Origin: Hippopus hippopus
Taxonomy: Eukaryota > Mollusca > Bivalvia > Cardiida > Cardiidae
Direction: 5' to 3'
Length of the DNA stretch: 64,000 nt
Assembly (NCBI GenBank): GCA_946811185.2
Contig: OX328108.1
Location: 8,576,412-8,640,411, forward strand
The first letter of the stretch is position 1; the number at the start of each line of letters is the position of its first letter. Below are positions 21,051-31,627 of the stretch, piece by piece. The notes beneath the pieces are model-generated. The model was not told the DNA's origin. It saw only the letters and a list, made by a program, of their open reading frames with translations, and searched no databases. The position numbers and the translations under genes were made by a program.

Positions 21051-21713
21051 GCTGGGGCTCTACAGTGGCTTGCCAAAAAACATTCCTTGTAAAAACCCTT
21101 CCATAATAACGTCCGTTCGTCCGTCCATCTGCCTGTCCGTTTATTCGCTGTCCTTTTGTATGTCTGCCTGCTTTTCCTCTCAATTAAAGTTGTACACTTG
21201 TTCGTACCTTAACTGACTGCCGTCTTTCTTAAGTTACTTTTAACTTAGATACCATACCTTAGTAAAGAATCAAAACTGTTCAATAGTATTCATTCACGGT
21301 ATGAGCATTGTACGCGTAAAATTTATCAGGCGATTTTTACCCCCGAATTAAAAAAAAAAACTCTAGAAAGCAAAAACTCCCACATTTTGTCTATTCAATA
21401 CTACGCCTCTGATTTTATATATCTTTATTGCATATTCATTGTTGTGAAATAATAAAACTGAAAAGTAAAGAACCAAAACTGATCAACTTATCATTACAAT
21501 CGACCGGCGTAAACCCCAAACTAATGTCAAACACCGAATTATACCCAATTTTTCCTTTAAAATCAAAGAAACAAGAAATTCATATCACAGCCTATTCCAC
21601 TATCTCCAATACTACATCTAACAGAAGAACAAAGCCAGTTGCTTCCTAACTTGATGCGCGTTTTCAGTTATTGAACAACGTATTGTGCACTATCTTCCGA
21701 TAGTTCGGGTTTC
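21051..21713. other. No gene recognised
   Basis: A short CCGTCCATCTGCCTGTCCG stretch at about 21120-21140 is a degenerate GTCC repeat. The 73-codon ORF at 21428-21649 has no recognisable domain. Confidence 0.35.
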
Positions 21714-21944
21714 AACCGTTTAACAAATGATCCTGAATCTAAATTACCTTGAGAAAGAAGGCTACTGAAAACATGGTGGAAAAAGGAGAAAATGCTGGTA
21801 ACCAGCATTTTCTCCTTTTTTCCACCTTGTTTTCTTTTCTTCCCAAAACAAATTTAAATGTTTGTGTCACAGTTATGATATTGTTGTATGCTAATGTTTT
21901 AAGTTTGGACCAGTCTAAAACTTTTCAGTTTAGTAGAGGGTTAA
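21714..21944 (+). mobile_element. Family A element with co-varied hairpin; shares its TTAA with the next
   Basis: The hairpin arms read CATGGTGGAAAAAGGAG and CTCCTTTTTTCCACCTTG: both have GGTGG/CCACC instead of TGTGG/CCACA. The right end AGAGGGTTAA uses TTAA 21941-21944, which is also the left end of the following A copy. Confidence 0.8.
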
Positions 21945-22136
21945 CCTTTTACTCAACGATCCTGAGTTTCAACGACCTTGAGAAAGAAGGGTTATTGTAA
22001 ACACTGAGGGAGAAAAAGAGCAAGTAATAGTATTATGGTTTTAAATTCATTTCGATGATCGATTACAGTCATTGCGACTTGATTTCTCTCTCTGTCTCTG
22101 TCTCTCTCTCCTTCTCCCTCTCTTTCTTTCTTTCTT

Positions 22137-22176
<40 letters not shown>

Positions 22177-22224
22177 GCCCCTCTCTCTCTCTCTGTCTGT
22201 CTCTGTCCTGTCTCTCTCTCTGTC

Positions 22225-22258
<34 letters not shown>

Positions 22259-22312
22259 CCTCTCTCTCTGTCTTTGTCCCCTCTCTCTCTCTCCCTCTCT
22301 CTCTGTCTTTGT

Positions 22313-22363
<51 letters not shown>

Positions 22364-22439
22364 TCCACCTTTTAACTTTGCTTCAAAGTACACTTACTTG
22401 AGGTCGACAAATCTCGAAATTGTGTGGTAAAGGGTTAAA
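21941..22439 (+). mobile_element. Family A element interrupted by TC/TCTG microsatellite
   Basis: The left end TTAACCTTTTACTCAACGAT to AAACACTGAGGGAGAAAAAG is followed by simple sequence. The right end TCGACAAATCTCGAAATTGT then GGTAAAGGGTTAA resumes at about 22410. Confidence 0.7.
22082..22368 (+). repeat. (TC)n / (TCTG)n microsatellite
   Basis: Almost pure CT with TCTG blocks. It yields four overlapping long ORFs on both strands (poly Leu-Ser, Arg-Glu), none of them real. Confidence 0.95.
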
Positions 22440-22693
22440 TGTTTGACGAATATCATGGATTCCAGATCCCATTGCGTTGTACATAGGTAAACAGTCTTTC
22501 TTTCTTCCTTCCTTTCTTTCCTTTCTTTTTGTCTTCTGCGCAAGTAAATAAAAATGACTTGCAGACTTTTTGAGTCTGCAGTTTTTGTACGGCATATTTT
22601 ATTTCCAGTTCATGTGGAATTCGGTTACAAGTTTTACCGACTTAGTTACAACTGTCGTCATCGAAGTACGACACAATACATCCGAGTCATCCT
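22440..22693. other. No gene; TTCC-rich stretch
   Basis: 22497-22530 is TTTCTTCC-type simple sequence. I see nothing else. Confidence 0.4.
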
Positions 22694-22945
22694 CGGTGAA
22701 AAGATGGCTTAATGCATCTGCAAAAAGTATCGATCTATGTCAGCCTGCGCGGACTGCGCAGGCTGACATGGGTCGATACCTTTTGCAGACCTGGGTCGAA
22801 ACGTTTTGTAAGTGGTAAACTTTCTGCATGTCAAAGGACCTTTCTAACTCTTGATTCAGCCCCTTTTTAAACTAAATGGAACTATTTTATGTTACGACTT
22901 GCTTGGTTTTATGCATTACGAAAATGAATTAAATACCTTTCCCAA
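22694..22945 (+). mobile_element. Family C MITE, partial
   Basis: The hairpin CTATGTCAGCCTGCGCGGAC and its complement GCGCAGGCTGACATGGG is present. Part of the right arm (CCTGGGTCGAAACGTTTTG) is duplicated. The right end is degraded to AATGAATTAAATACC. Confidence 0.7.
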
Positions 22946-23074
22946 AGCGAAGCTCAATACATGCAAAAGGGCGTTTAATGTATCTTCATAATGCATGAGA
23001 CAAGAAAGCTATCAGATATTCAGGGATCGATAAAACTCACTCTGTCTAACAACCTACTGAATCATGAGGTACGA

Positions 23075-23633
23075 GGCCATTTTTCATTATTATTCGTATC
23101 TTTAGTATAGTCTCATTCATATACAAAGCAGAGTTAAAACAAATACAAGAACTATTCCAGTAAAATGTACGTATATGACCATTCTACTGAAGAGTTATAA
23201 AAGACTAGTATTTAAATATTACATAAAAAGAAAAGTTTAGAAACACTTTTTTCCGCGCAAAAGTTACCCATAAAAAAAAGGCAAATTGTTTATAAAAAAA
23301 ATGATAATAATAAAGATCACTTGTGCAAATAAAGTACGTCATTTTATCATATCATGACAGGTTTTGGCACATGCCCGAATCAAAATAACACTGGTGAAAA
23401 GAAAAACTAGCTTGTCGTTGGTTGACGTATTTAAAAAATCGGCACTGGCTTAAGAAGCAGCTTTATATAATGTATATGAATGTTTGTAGAGTAGGGCGGT
23501 TTTTCTTTTCGAAGTTATTTTTGTGATATCAAAATTTTGTTTCTTTGAGTCCTTCAAAGTCTGCCCCATCTGCCTCCACACACTGTTTACAATGGTCTAC
23601 CCACTTCCGGAATGCCACACGATACCCTTCTTT
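23075..23633 (-). mobile_element. Insertion with 8-bp target duplication AGGTACGA
   Basis: AGGTACGA occurs at 23067-23074 and 23634-23641. The insert has no obvious inverted ends. Its right side starts within a reading frame (see 23529-23633) and its left side is AT-rich, like a 3' UTR and tail. Confidence 0.6.
23529..23633 (-). pseudogene. C-terminal remnant resembling a mariner-type transposase
   Basis: An open frame of about 34 codons ends at TGA (23529-23531). Residues include FRKWVDHCKQCVEADGADFE. A pattern of basic-W..C..C-(x)-G-x-Y/F-F-E close to the stop is typical of mariner-like transposases. There is no N-terminal part: the frame begins at the insertion boundary. The assignment is from memory of the family and is tentative; a chimeric host fragment is possible. 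Confidence 0.4.
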
Positions 23634-23922
23634 AGGTACGACTCGTAATTTACACTGTTCCTTTAGCATGCAGAAAATCAGCCAATAGCAAAAAGTTTCG
23701 ACCCATGTCAGCCTGCGTGGAATGCGCAGGCTGACATGAGTCGAAACTTTTTGCAGTTGTATTAATCACCTTTTCACAGAGCATAACTGATGTACAAGAT
23801 ATTCTAGTTCAATAAAAAGAAGAGTCATGAAAGTGGACGGATCTGGGTTATTCTTAAACAGAAAACCTGTTATCTGTGCAGCGTGCTTTCTCCATCGCAA
23901 GAAACTTGATATTTTGATATGT

Positions 23923-24113
23923 GTTTAACTCTTTTCTACATGACAAAATTTTGGACTCGATCGAATTGAAAGATTCTGCAAAAGACAAATAAAATGTAGC
24001 CCAAATGATGTAGCCTGTATTTTATAGGATAGGAAACATTTTGGGAAAAAGGAGAAAATGCTGGATACCAGCATTTTCTCCTTTTCCCGCAATGTTTTTA
24101 AAAGCCTTATCCT
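23923..24113 (+). mobile_element. Family A element, right end replaced
   Basis: TTTAACTCTTTTCTACATGA to the hairpin GGAAACATTTTGGGAAAAAG and CTCCTTTTCCCGCAATGTTT. At 24114 it switches abruptly into an S2 head. Confidence 0.75.
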
Positions 24114-24198
24114 TCATTAGCCGAGCTGGGGATTCGAACCAGGTTGCCCCTGTTCTCAAGTCCTGTACGCTACTTACTGTGCTACCGGGACTTGATAC
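24114..24198 (-). mobile_element. S2 SINE head only
   Basis: Minus-strand CGGTAGCACAGTAAGTAGCG and AACCTGGTTCGAATCCCC give A- and B-boxes. The body and tail are missing. 24199-24403 has nothing. Confidence 0.65.
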
Positions 24199-24403
24199 GA
24201 TTTTAGGAAGGAAACATCTGCTCGATACATTCAGATATTAACACAAACAATTTTAATTACAATGGATACATTTCTTCTTTTGTGCATTTTCATAAAGACA
24301 GATATTATGGAACTAGGTGTAATCAATTGGATTAAAAAACAGTTTGAATGCATGCCAATGCATTCTTTATTCCTTTGTGGTACTAAATTCGGACCGGAAT
24401 CGT

Positions 24404-24709
24404 TTGAATTTGCGTTTATTTATCGTCACCACCCGGTTTCCCATATGGGCGACTCCCCCTGAAGGCTGTTAGTTATGTTACGTGGAATAGTGCAAGATAC
24501 AGGAGGAAACCCATCCTAAGTTACGCCTGTTCTTTTTAACGTGCTCGGAGTATAGCACCGTCACACGGGACCTCGGTTTAATGTCTCATCCGAAAGACTA
24601 TTGGTAATTTCAGATGGTCAGCCATGGGTATCGAACCCACACCCTCAAGTGACCCGAAGCTTGAATTTTACGAGTCGTACGCTCTACCACCTGATCCAGG
24701 CTGCACGTT
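24404..24709 (-). mobile_element. S1 SINE, near complete
   Basis: Tail GAATTTGCGTTTATTTATCG, body CGCCTGTTCTTTTTAACGTG and CCGTCACACGGGACCTCGG, head GGGTATCGAACCCACACCC with CGCTCTACCACCTGATCC. Confidence 0.85.
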
Positions 24710-24732
24710 CACCGTTTTTGCGGAGTAATCCT

Positions 24733-24815
24733 TCGCCCTTTACAAAAATGACGGCAAGACTCTAGACTAGTCCAAATAGAAAGCATTTAGAGACGACAGA
24801 TTAAATGTGAATGTC

Positions 24816-24899
<84 letters not shown>

Positions 24900-25003
24900 A
24901 AGAGTAAGAGAGAGAGAGTGAGAGAGAGAGAGAAAGAGAGAGAAAAAGAGAGAGAGAGAAAGATAGAGAGAGAGAGAAATAGAGAGAGAAAGAGAGAGGG
25001 GGG

Positions 25004-25036
<33 letters not shown>

Positions 25037-25162
25037 GGTAGAAAACATTGTGGGAAAAGGAGAAAATGCTGGTTACCAGCATTTTCTCCTTTTCCCACAG
25101 CGTTTTCAAAAGCCATCTTCCCAGATGTAGTTAAATCTCCGGATTGTGATGTATAAGGTTAA
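24733..25162 (+). mobile_element. Family A element expanded by GA microsatellite
   Basis: CCTTTACAAAAATGACGGCA to GACGACAGATTAAATGTGAA, then the GA tract, then GGGTAGAAAACATTGTGGGA and a perfect hairpin. It ends TGATGTATAAGGTTAA, sharing TTAA 25159-25162 with the B element that follows. Confidence 0.8.
24817..25036 (+). repeat. (GA)n microsatellite
   Basis: AGAGAG runs with scattered AAAG, TAGA and GGGGGG variants. ORFs of Ser-Leu and Arg-Glu repeats on both strands are artefacts. Confidence 0.95.
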
Positions 25163-25368
25163 CTCTTTCAGCGGCAAAAATACAAACTCGAAATCTTTAA
25201 TCGGCTGAAGCTACAATCGACTCAAACCCAGAACGTTTTTTTTTTTTTATCTAAGGCTTGGCTAGACAAGCGGACGGTATAGATCAAAGATCAGACTGCA
25301 CGTTCTTCTTTGTCTGATCTTGATCTATGCAGTTCGCAAAAAGCCGTTGTTTTGAAAGGGTTAAATAT
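25159..25368 (+). mobile_element. Family B MITE
   Basis: Left TTAACTCTTTCAGCGGC; core GCGGACGGTATAGATCAAAG with dyad ATCAGACTGCACGTTCTTCT; right TTTTGAAAGGGTTAA. TTAA is present at both ends. Confidence 0.75.
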
Positions 25369-25545
25369 AACGCAGACATAACTAAGTAATTAAAGAAACG
25401 TCTTAGTTCTCACGAACAAACAAATTCTAATTATATGACATAACTTATTTTGCACTTTTCTTATACTGTTTTCTCCTTCATCCTTCTCATGTGGAGTAGA
25501 CTGCCACCACTCTGCAGAAAACTTACAGTCTGATCCTTGGTCTGT

Positions 25546-25736
25546 ACTCACCAATAATTCTTAAGAACATTCTTAGTCTTATTCTCCGAGATTTTCTAAA
25601 TTTGAACGTAACACAACTTCTGATTGGCTTGACCAAATGGTTTAGCCAATCAGAAGATGTGTAACTTTTAAAATTAAAAAAATATGGAGACTAAAACTGA
25701 GAACGTTCTTAGGAATGGTTGGCGAAAACAGACCAA
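25546..25736. mobile_element. Family G palindromic MITE
   Basis: GTCTGTACTCACCAATAATT and AATGGTTGGCGAAAACAGAC form the outer arms. The centre is GATTGGCTTGACCAAATGGT. Confidence 0.8.
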
Positions 25737-25827
25737 GTAGTATGTATGATTTTAGTCTATTAGATACTTCATGAGGTGTTATACGCAGATAATTTTGGTA
25801 TGGGAGGAGGTAAAAAGCCACACTTCC

Positions 25828-25914
25828 CCTTTCTGCATGTCCAAGGAGCATTTCCACCTCATGGTTCAGTCGGTTGTTAGACAAAATTGATGTTAAGTAT
25901 CCATAATTATGAAA
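25828..25914 (+). mobile_element. Family C internal fragment
   Basis: TTTCTGCATGTCCAAGGAGC, CACCTCATGGTTCAGTCGGT and ATCCATAATTATG are the middle of family C. Neither end is present. 25915-26241 shows nothing. Confidence 0.65.
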
Positions 25915-26241
25915 AAAGATATAGGTATTGGTTAACCACACGCACATCCATAAAACCGCATAATTAGTCTGAATTGTCAAAAACAAATACGATACATATA
26001 TTTCGTAAGAAATCTTGACAAACAATTGGAATAATTTCAACTATCTGACCGCTTGGTAAATTAAAGTTATAATATCAGTCACTCCAAAAAATATGGGTAG
26101 ATGTCTTACAAAATGTTTTGAAAAGACTCCAGTGCGGCCGAATGTAAACGATTCTGTGGATAAAATACAGGTCTATGTAAAAGTACCATTTAAAAGTATG
26201 GTGAGTATTGTAAGTCCGATTTATTAACCCCTATCCGCCCG

Positions 26242-26516
26242 GCCGGGTAGCTCAGTGGTTAACATATCCGACTCGTGACCTGGTGACCTGATGGTTCTGG
26301 ATTCGATACCCGGTTGAGGCAAACTTTCTTTCTAGCGATTTTTCGCCTCTAACCTCTGATGCAGATGAGAAAAGAAGTCTGTGACTTAGAAAGGAAGTTG
26401 TGTCAGTACTGGTGTGAGAAAGCCAGGAAACACATGCGTAGGTGCACTGACCGCCGTGATATGACCTAAGGTGTTAACACGGCGTATAACTCCAATACAA
26501 TAAATCATTCAATCAA
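26242..26516 (+). mobile_element. S3 SINE, complete
   Basis: Head GGGTAGCTCAGTGGTTAACA and GGTTCTGGATTCGATACCC; body TTTTTCGCCTCTAACCTCTG, TTGTGTCAGTACTGGTGTGA; 3' AACTCCAATACAATAAATC and tail ATTCAATCAA. It is the best S3 reference copy here. Confidence 0.85.
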
Positions 26517-26735
26517 TTAACCCTTATCTTGCTAAATAAGTGAAACTTTCAAGCCGATGGTGAAAACTCGAATAGTGTTATTTCAAACTTATTTTTTTTG
26601 GAGGAAAATATCTCCCTGTCAGACAATGTAGATCCAAGATCAGACTGCACGTTCTGTGCAGTCTGATCTTGATATACACTGTCCGCAAAAGGTCAGTGAG
26701 TCGCGCTGAGCAGCTCAAGGCTAAAGGTGCGGTTT
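26517..26735 (+). mobile_element. Family B MITE, abutting an S3 tail
   Basis: TTAACCCTTATCTTGCTAAA starts directly after the SINE tail. The core is GACAATGTAGATCCAAGATC. The right end is TGAGCAGCTCAAGGCTAAAG. Confidence 0.8.
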
Positions 26736-26862
26736 GTCAAGTTCTAGCCACAGGCAATCCAATAAATATAAAAACTAGAAGTAATGTTGGCAACATTAAT
26801 TCTAATTTTAATATTCCTCAGTCTTCCTTGTTCTGCAAATGACTGTAATTTTGACCACCTTC

Positions 26863-27574
26863 AACTCTTTGTAAAACGATAAAATTTTAGACATGTCCAA
26901 ATTGAAATTATTTGCAGACGACACATAAAATGTTACTCAAAATATGAAATTTGTCTTTCAATGGGGAGAAAACATTAGAGATAAGGAGAAATTGCTGGTT
27001 ACCAGCATTTTCTTCTCTTTCCACAGTGTTTTACTAAGTCGTCGCGCGGGTTAAAAAAATTGATGATATTTGTATTTTTCGTTGAAAGATCGAAATTTAT
27101 TTCATCAAGCGAACATCATCGGTAATATCTTAACGAGTGGCGCAGCCTTTACCGATGATAACCACGAGATGAAATAAATTTCGATCTTTCATCGAAAAAA
27201 AAAAAATCTTTTTATTTCATGCTTCTAACCCCTTTTTTGTCGAGACTTTCGTCAAAATCAGGTACAGTTTTTCGGTAATTCCCCGTGGCGTACCCCCTCC
27301 AGCATTACAATGTTACGTAAAGCGCAAGAAAATGTAGGGTAAATTCACGTAAATTACGTCACATTTTACTTTGGTTGAATGGCTCGCGCTGTTTACCTAG
27401 GTAACTAGAGCACGGGAACTACTGTTTCGGTCTTTAGTTGAAGAGATAGAAAATATGAAATCGGTATTTTTACAATCGTAACCATGACATATCAAACCAT
27501 AATCCACCATTATTTCTCGATAAACTACCGAAAAACATGAAATGAAACTCGGGATTGTGTGGTATAGTGTTAGC
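26863..27574 (+). mobile_element. Family A element split by family F
   Basis: AACTCTTTGTAAAACGATAA to the hairpin AGATAAGGAGAAATTGCTGG and CTTCTCTTTCCACAGTGTTT, up to GCGGGTTAAAA. The right end ACTCGGGATTGTGTGGTATA resumes at 27546. Confidence 0.8.
27064..27541 (-). mobile_element. Family F element inserted in family A
   Basis: This copy gives the only outside-defined boundaries for F: it starts GATATTTGTATTTTTCGTTG and ends ACTACCGAAAAACATGAAAT. No clear target duplication is seen, which leaves a rolling-circle (Helitron-like) mechanism possible, but no CTRR end is evident. Confidence 0.75.
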
Positions 27575-27588
27575 ATATCGAACGAATT

Positions 27589-28209
27589 ATTATCCCCCGC
27601 CGAAGGCGGAGGGATATAGTTTTAGCGTTGTCCTTCTGCCCGTCCGTCCGTCTGTCCTTCCGTCCGTCCTTCCGTCCGTCTGTCCGTCCGGGAGAATATC
27701 TCCAATACCATTGGACGGAATTTCATGAAACTTTATACGTGTGTACAATAACCCATTCCGCCGATATAATTTTTTTGGTTTTTTTTTTATTCGATGAAAA
27801 ATGGCCGACTGGGAGCGTTTAGACGTTTAATACGCTGAAAGTAAGTAGGAAATTAGATAATCTATACTCATTAAAATGAAAATCATTTTTAAGTAATCTT
27901 CCGATCGGTAGATAATTATCGTCATTTTTGACCAATCAGGTAATTGTGCGAAAGATTGTGATACGTGTGACGCTGTGCGACTAACCGGAAGACACTCAGT
28001 TTTTATTCATCCCTATTTAGACTTAGACTAAAACCCAGAACGAAGTCGGAAAATCTAGAACGGTTTTACCGCAAAACGAGCTTCGCTCGTTATAACAAGC
28101 AATTTCGTTGAAATGATATCCCTCGCCAAAAAATTTACTTGACCGCGTAACTTAAAATCGCTCCCAGTCGGCCATTTTTCATCGAATAAAAAAAAAAACC
28201 AAAAAAATT
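27589..28209 (+). repeat. GTCC-repeat element with 51-bp inverted arms
   Basis: It begins ATTATCCCCCGCCGAAGGCG and GGATATAGTTTTAGCGTTGT, then (CCGT/CTGT)n at 27640-27690 and ATGAAACTTTATACGTGTG. Arms at 27768-27817 and 28159-28209 are near-perfect inverted copies (CGATGAAAAATGGCCGACTG). A second GATATCCCTCGCC at 28116 mirrors the start. It resembles a repeat type common in bivalves; it could be an inverted dimer. Confidence 0.7.
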
Positions 28210-28539
28210 CTGGAAAACATTTAGGAAGGAGTGCGGGAGCCGAAGTCGCCATCAATCTACCGTTGCAGTAAAAGCAGAAAATAGAAACAAGAAGCAAGTT
28301 AAAAGAAATCGTAATAGTACTAATCATAGACTTGTACTTTATGAACGAGCCTTGGTTTTGTGGGTTTTCAGTATGCCTTTTCAGGTCAAGAACAAAAGTG
28401 GAGATCTCATATCTTTACGTGAGGACAAAATGTAACTTTCAAAGGTGAGTACATCAAGACTTAGAGGTTTAACATGGAACAGGAAATGGTGGGTTCAAAA
28501 TGCATTTAACAAATAGTATGACGTGGGACTCTCTTTTTC

Positions 28540-29232
<693 letters not shown>

Positions 29233-29510
29233 TCATCTGTAAAAAGGGGGCTTAATGCATCTGCAAAAATTATCGACCCAGGTTTGCCTGTGCAATCCGT
29301 ACTTAAGCTGACCTGAATCAAAACTCTGTGCTAAATCTATTGATCAATTTTCTGCATGTCAGAGGACCAGTATGCGTGACTCGTGATTCAGTCGGTTATC
29401 ATACAAAATGGATTAGATCTATATGGATCCATAATTATGTGATGACTTGTTTGGTATCATGCATCACGAAGATGCATCAAACCCTCTTTTACCGCAACAT
29501 GGCTCAAATA
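29233..29510 (+). mobile_element. Family C MITE
   Basis: Left TCTGTAAAAAGGGGGCTTAA; decayed hairpin CCCAGGTTTGCCTGTGCAAT; CTGCATGTCAGAGGACC; right TTTTACCGCAACATGGCTCA. Confidence 0.75.
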
Positions 29511-30704
29511 CATTTATCCAAGTGTTATCTGAGAGAAGCTTGTTCATAGATCTAGATCTAGATCTAAAAATTTGGGTTTTTTTTCCTACCGTAGGCTAAG
29601 TTGGATATCTATCCGATAACTCAGCAAGTTTCTATCCTAGGATTGGTGATAGATCTAGTCATTGCGACAGAATTCATTCCTCTCTCTACACTATTCATTG
29701 TTTCAACGATGGACGTTTAGGAAAGCAGAAGAGGTGAAAATGGAAAGCTACAAATAATCTGATTTTAAATAGCGATCTACGCTCCCTCATTTTAAAGAAA
29801 CTCTGGGACAGGTAAACCATGGGTAGTTGCTCTTGCCGCCATTGACAGATCTACAAATGAAATAATGTCGAAGTGCAACAGTGTTAAAAATCATAGTCGA
29901 AAAATACATCACTGTTCTCCCAAGATGGAGGGATCAAGATGTGAATCAAGTCTGAGAATGATCAGATGTCGCTGCAGTAGCGCCCGGGTAGCGGTGGAAA
30001 CAATCCAGTCGACCTTAATCACCTACTAAACCCTTCAATGTGGCGGTCACATGTGAATATGATACCCGGCGATCAAAGCCACTGGTGGTTTTGCAGAAAG
30101 ACAGCATTATTCCGCGGAACGATAAAGATCTATAAAAAGTGAAGGTTTTTTTTTTTTTCTCTTCTCCTTTTTAAATGCAATGTGACTGTGAATTTCTTCC
30201 TTTCTGTCTTTTCTTCTTTTCTCTCTCTCTCTCTCTTACACATCTAGATCTATATGCTGTGAGGAAATGTCCCTGTAAAATGTTCTTTAAAAGTAGGTGA
30301 ACCAATAATCATTCCAAGTTATTTTTTTCTGGATATAAATTAACACAATTGCCGAGGAATTGTCTTAATTTTGATACGGGAATCCGGGACCGTTGGCCCC
30401 ATTTCACATACATACATCGACGAAAGAGGCATGCTTTCTACTTTTGACAACGCTCAAAATTACTTTTTGCAAAGCCGGGATTCGAAACCAAAACCCCTTT
30501 GATTTCAAGATCTAGAATTTAGGGCGTCATTCGAAATATTAGATAGATCTATTTGTTCCACAAATCATTCATGTCGCTCGTATTGAGGCTTTGCCTTTTT
30601 CATAATTATTATTTGCAATACTTTTGAATGGGATGAATGAAATTTACCTGTATTATATACACCCTACAGCTACTAGGCTTTTAAACTTTCAAATTCGACT
30701 CCAA
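29511..30704. other. Low-repeat stretch rich in AGATCT; S2 scrap inside
   Basis: AGATCT occurs at 29548, 29554, 29560, 29651, 29847, 30126, 30246, 30508 and 30545 (also 29415 just before). 29652-29740 has S2 body motifs (GTCATTGCGACAGAATTCAT). A TATA-like TCTATAAAAAGTG lies at 30130. No coding frame is convincing. Confidence 0.45.
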
Positions 30705-30930
30705 ATTAACTCTTTTCAATCACTCCCGTTTTTGTCACGACCCTAACGAAGCGGCTTTCTGAAAACATCGTGAGAAAAGGAGATATACTTGTAAGAAGCA
30801 CTTTATCATTTTCCAACGATGTTTTCTACCATGTCAAAGAACCTTAGTTTATTTGCACCGCTTTCTGACTTGTTGCACGCAGATGCTTTCAATTTGGAAG
30901 TGTCTAAATTTGTCGATGAGGACAGGGTAA
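30705..30930 (+). mobile_element. Family A element
   Basis: TTAACTCTTTTCAATCACTC; hairpin GAAAACATCGTGAGAAAAGG against TATCATTTTCCAACGATGTT; right TTTGGAAGTGTCTAAATTTG. The right TTAA is lost. Confidence 0.7.
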
Positions 30931-30944
30931 ACTCCTTTGGCGCA

Positions 30945-31040
30945 ATGAGTAAACTTTGCGGGTTATGCGGACAGCATAGATCAAGATCAGACTGCACAGA
31001 ACCTGCAGTTTGATCTTGGATCTAAGCCGTTTGCTTGTTT
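30945..31040 (-). mobile_element. Family B fragment
   Basis: GCGGACAGCATAGATCAAGA, the dyad CAGACTGCACAGAACCTGCA, then GATCTTGGATCTAAGCCG. Confidence 0.65.
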
Positions 31041-31120
31041 AGCAAAGTCCACAAGATAAAATATCTTTTGGAGTTTCCGTGGATTGTATTTTCCGCCGTC
31101 GAAAGAGGTCGAGCTTATAT

Positions 31121-31373
31121 TTGAGCAATGCTCTGTAAAAAGAGGGCTTGAAGCAACTGCGAAAAGTATCGATTCAGGTCAGCCTGCGCAGTCCGCGCAG
31201 GCTGACCTGGGCCGAAACTGGTCGCTATTGGTCAATTTTCTGTTTTTCCAAGAACCAGTTTACCGCATGATTCAGTCGTTTGTTATTTGGATCCATAATC
31301 ATGTCACGAGTCGCTTAGTATCATGTATCACGAATATGCATTAAGCCCCCTTTTCACAGAGCATGGCTCATAT
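31121..31373 (+). mobile_element. Family C MITE
   Basis: TTGAGCAATGCTCTGTAAAA to TTTTCACAGAGCATGGCTCA. The hairpin CAGGTCAGCCTGCGCAGTCC is perfect. Confidence 0.85.
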
Positions 31374-31400
31374 TATAAATACGGAGAAAATAGCTTTGTA

Positions 31401-31615
31401 GTTAGTTAAACTTATTTATTTAACATCGATTGAGTAACAAGTGCTGACAACTTATACTAATCTCTCTCGATTCTGCTTCCTGGGAACTACACCAGTACTC
31501 GCGTCGAATGTGTGGGCCAATGAACAGTTCCAATGTTAATACCCGCTCCTGGGTATCGAACTCGGGACTTTAAGGTTACGAGGCCGACGCTCTACCTCAC
31601 AACCACGGACACCAC
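31401..31615 (-). mobile_element. S4 SINE, complete, with 12-bp target duplication
   Basis: AATAGCTTTGTA flanks it at 31389-31400 and 31616-31627. On the minus strand it starts GTGGTGTCCGTGGTTGTGAG, then GTAGAGCGTCGGCCTCGTAA (A-box side), GAGTTCGATACCC (B-box), then TACTGGTGTAGTTCCC and AGAGAGATTAGTATAAGTTG, ending ATGTTAAATAAATAAG. At 215 bp it is a short SINE distinct from S1-S3. Confidence 0.9.
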
Positions 31616-31627
31616 AATAGCTTTGTA

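Larger units (their letters stand above)
22951..23785 (-). mobile_element. Family C MITE split by a 559-bp insertion
   Basis: The left portion AGCTCAATACATGCAAAAGG to AATCATGAGGTA joins the right portion TGTTCCTTTAGCATGCAG to CACAGAGCATAACTGATG. Removing 23075-23633 and one copy of AGGTACGA restores most of the family C order. Confidence 0.7.

Noticed and set aside
23540..23633. Functional transposase gene
   Set aside because: Only the C-terminal 34 codons exist; there is no catalytic domain.
22055..25130. Arg-Glu and Ser-Leu rich ORFs on both strands
   Set aside because: Direct translations of GA/TC and TCTG microsatellites.
26242..26320. Apparent tRNA genes (also 40259, 37960, 46420, 24620, 17080)
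   Set aside because: A- and B-boxes are present, but each is followed by a conserved SINE body and tail, often with target duplications, and acceptor stems do not close.
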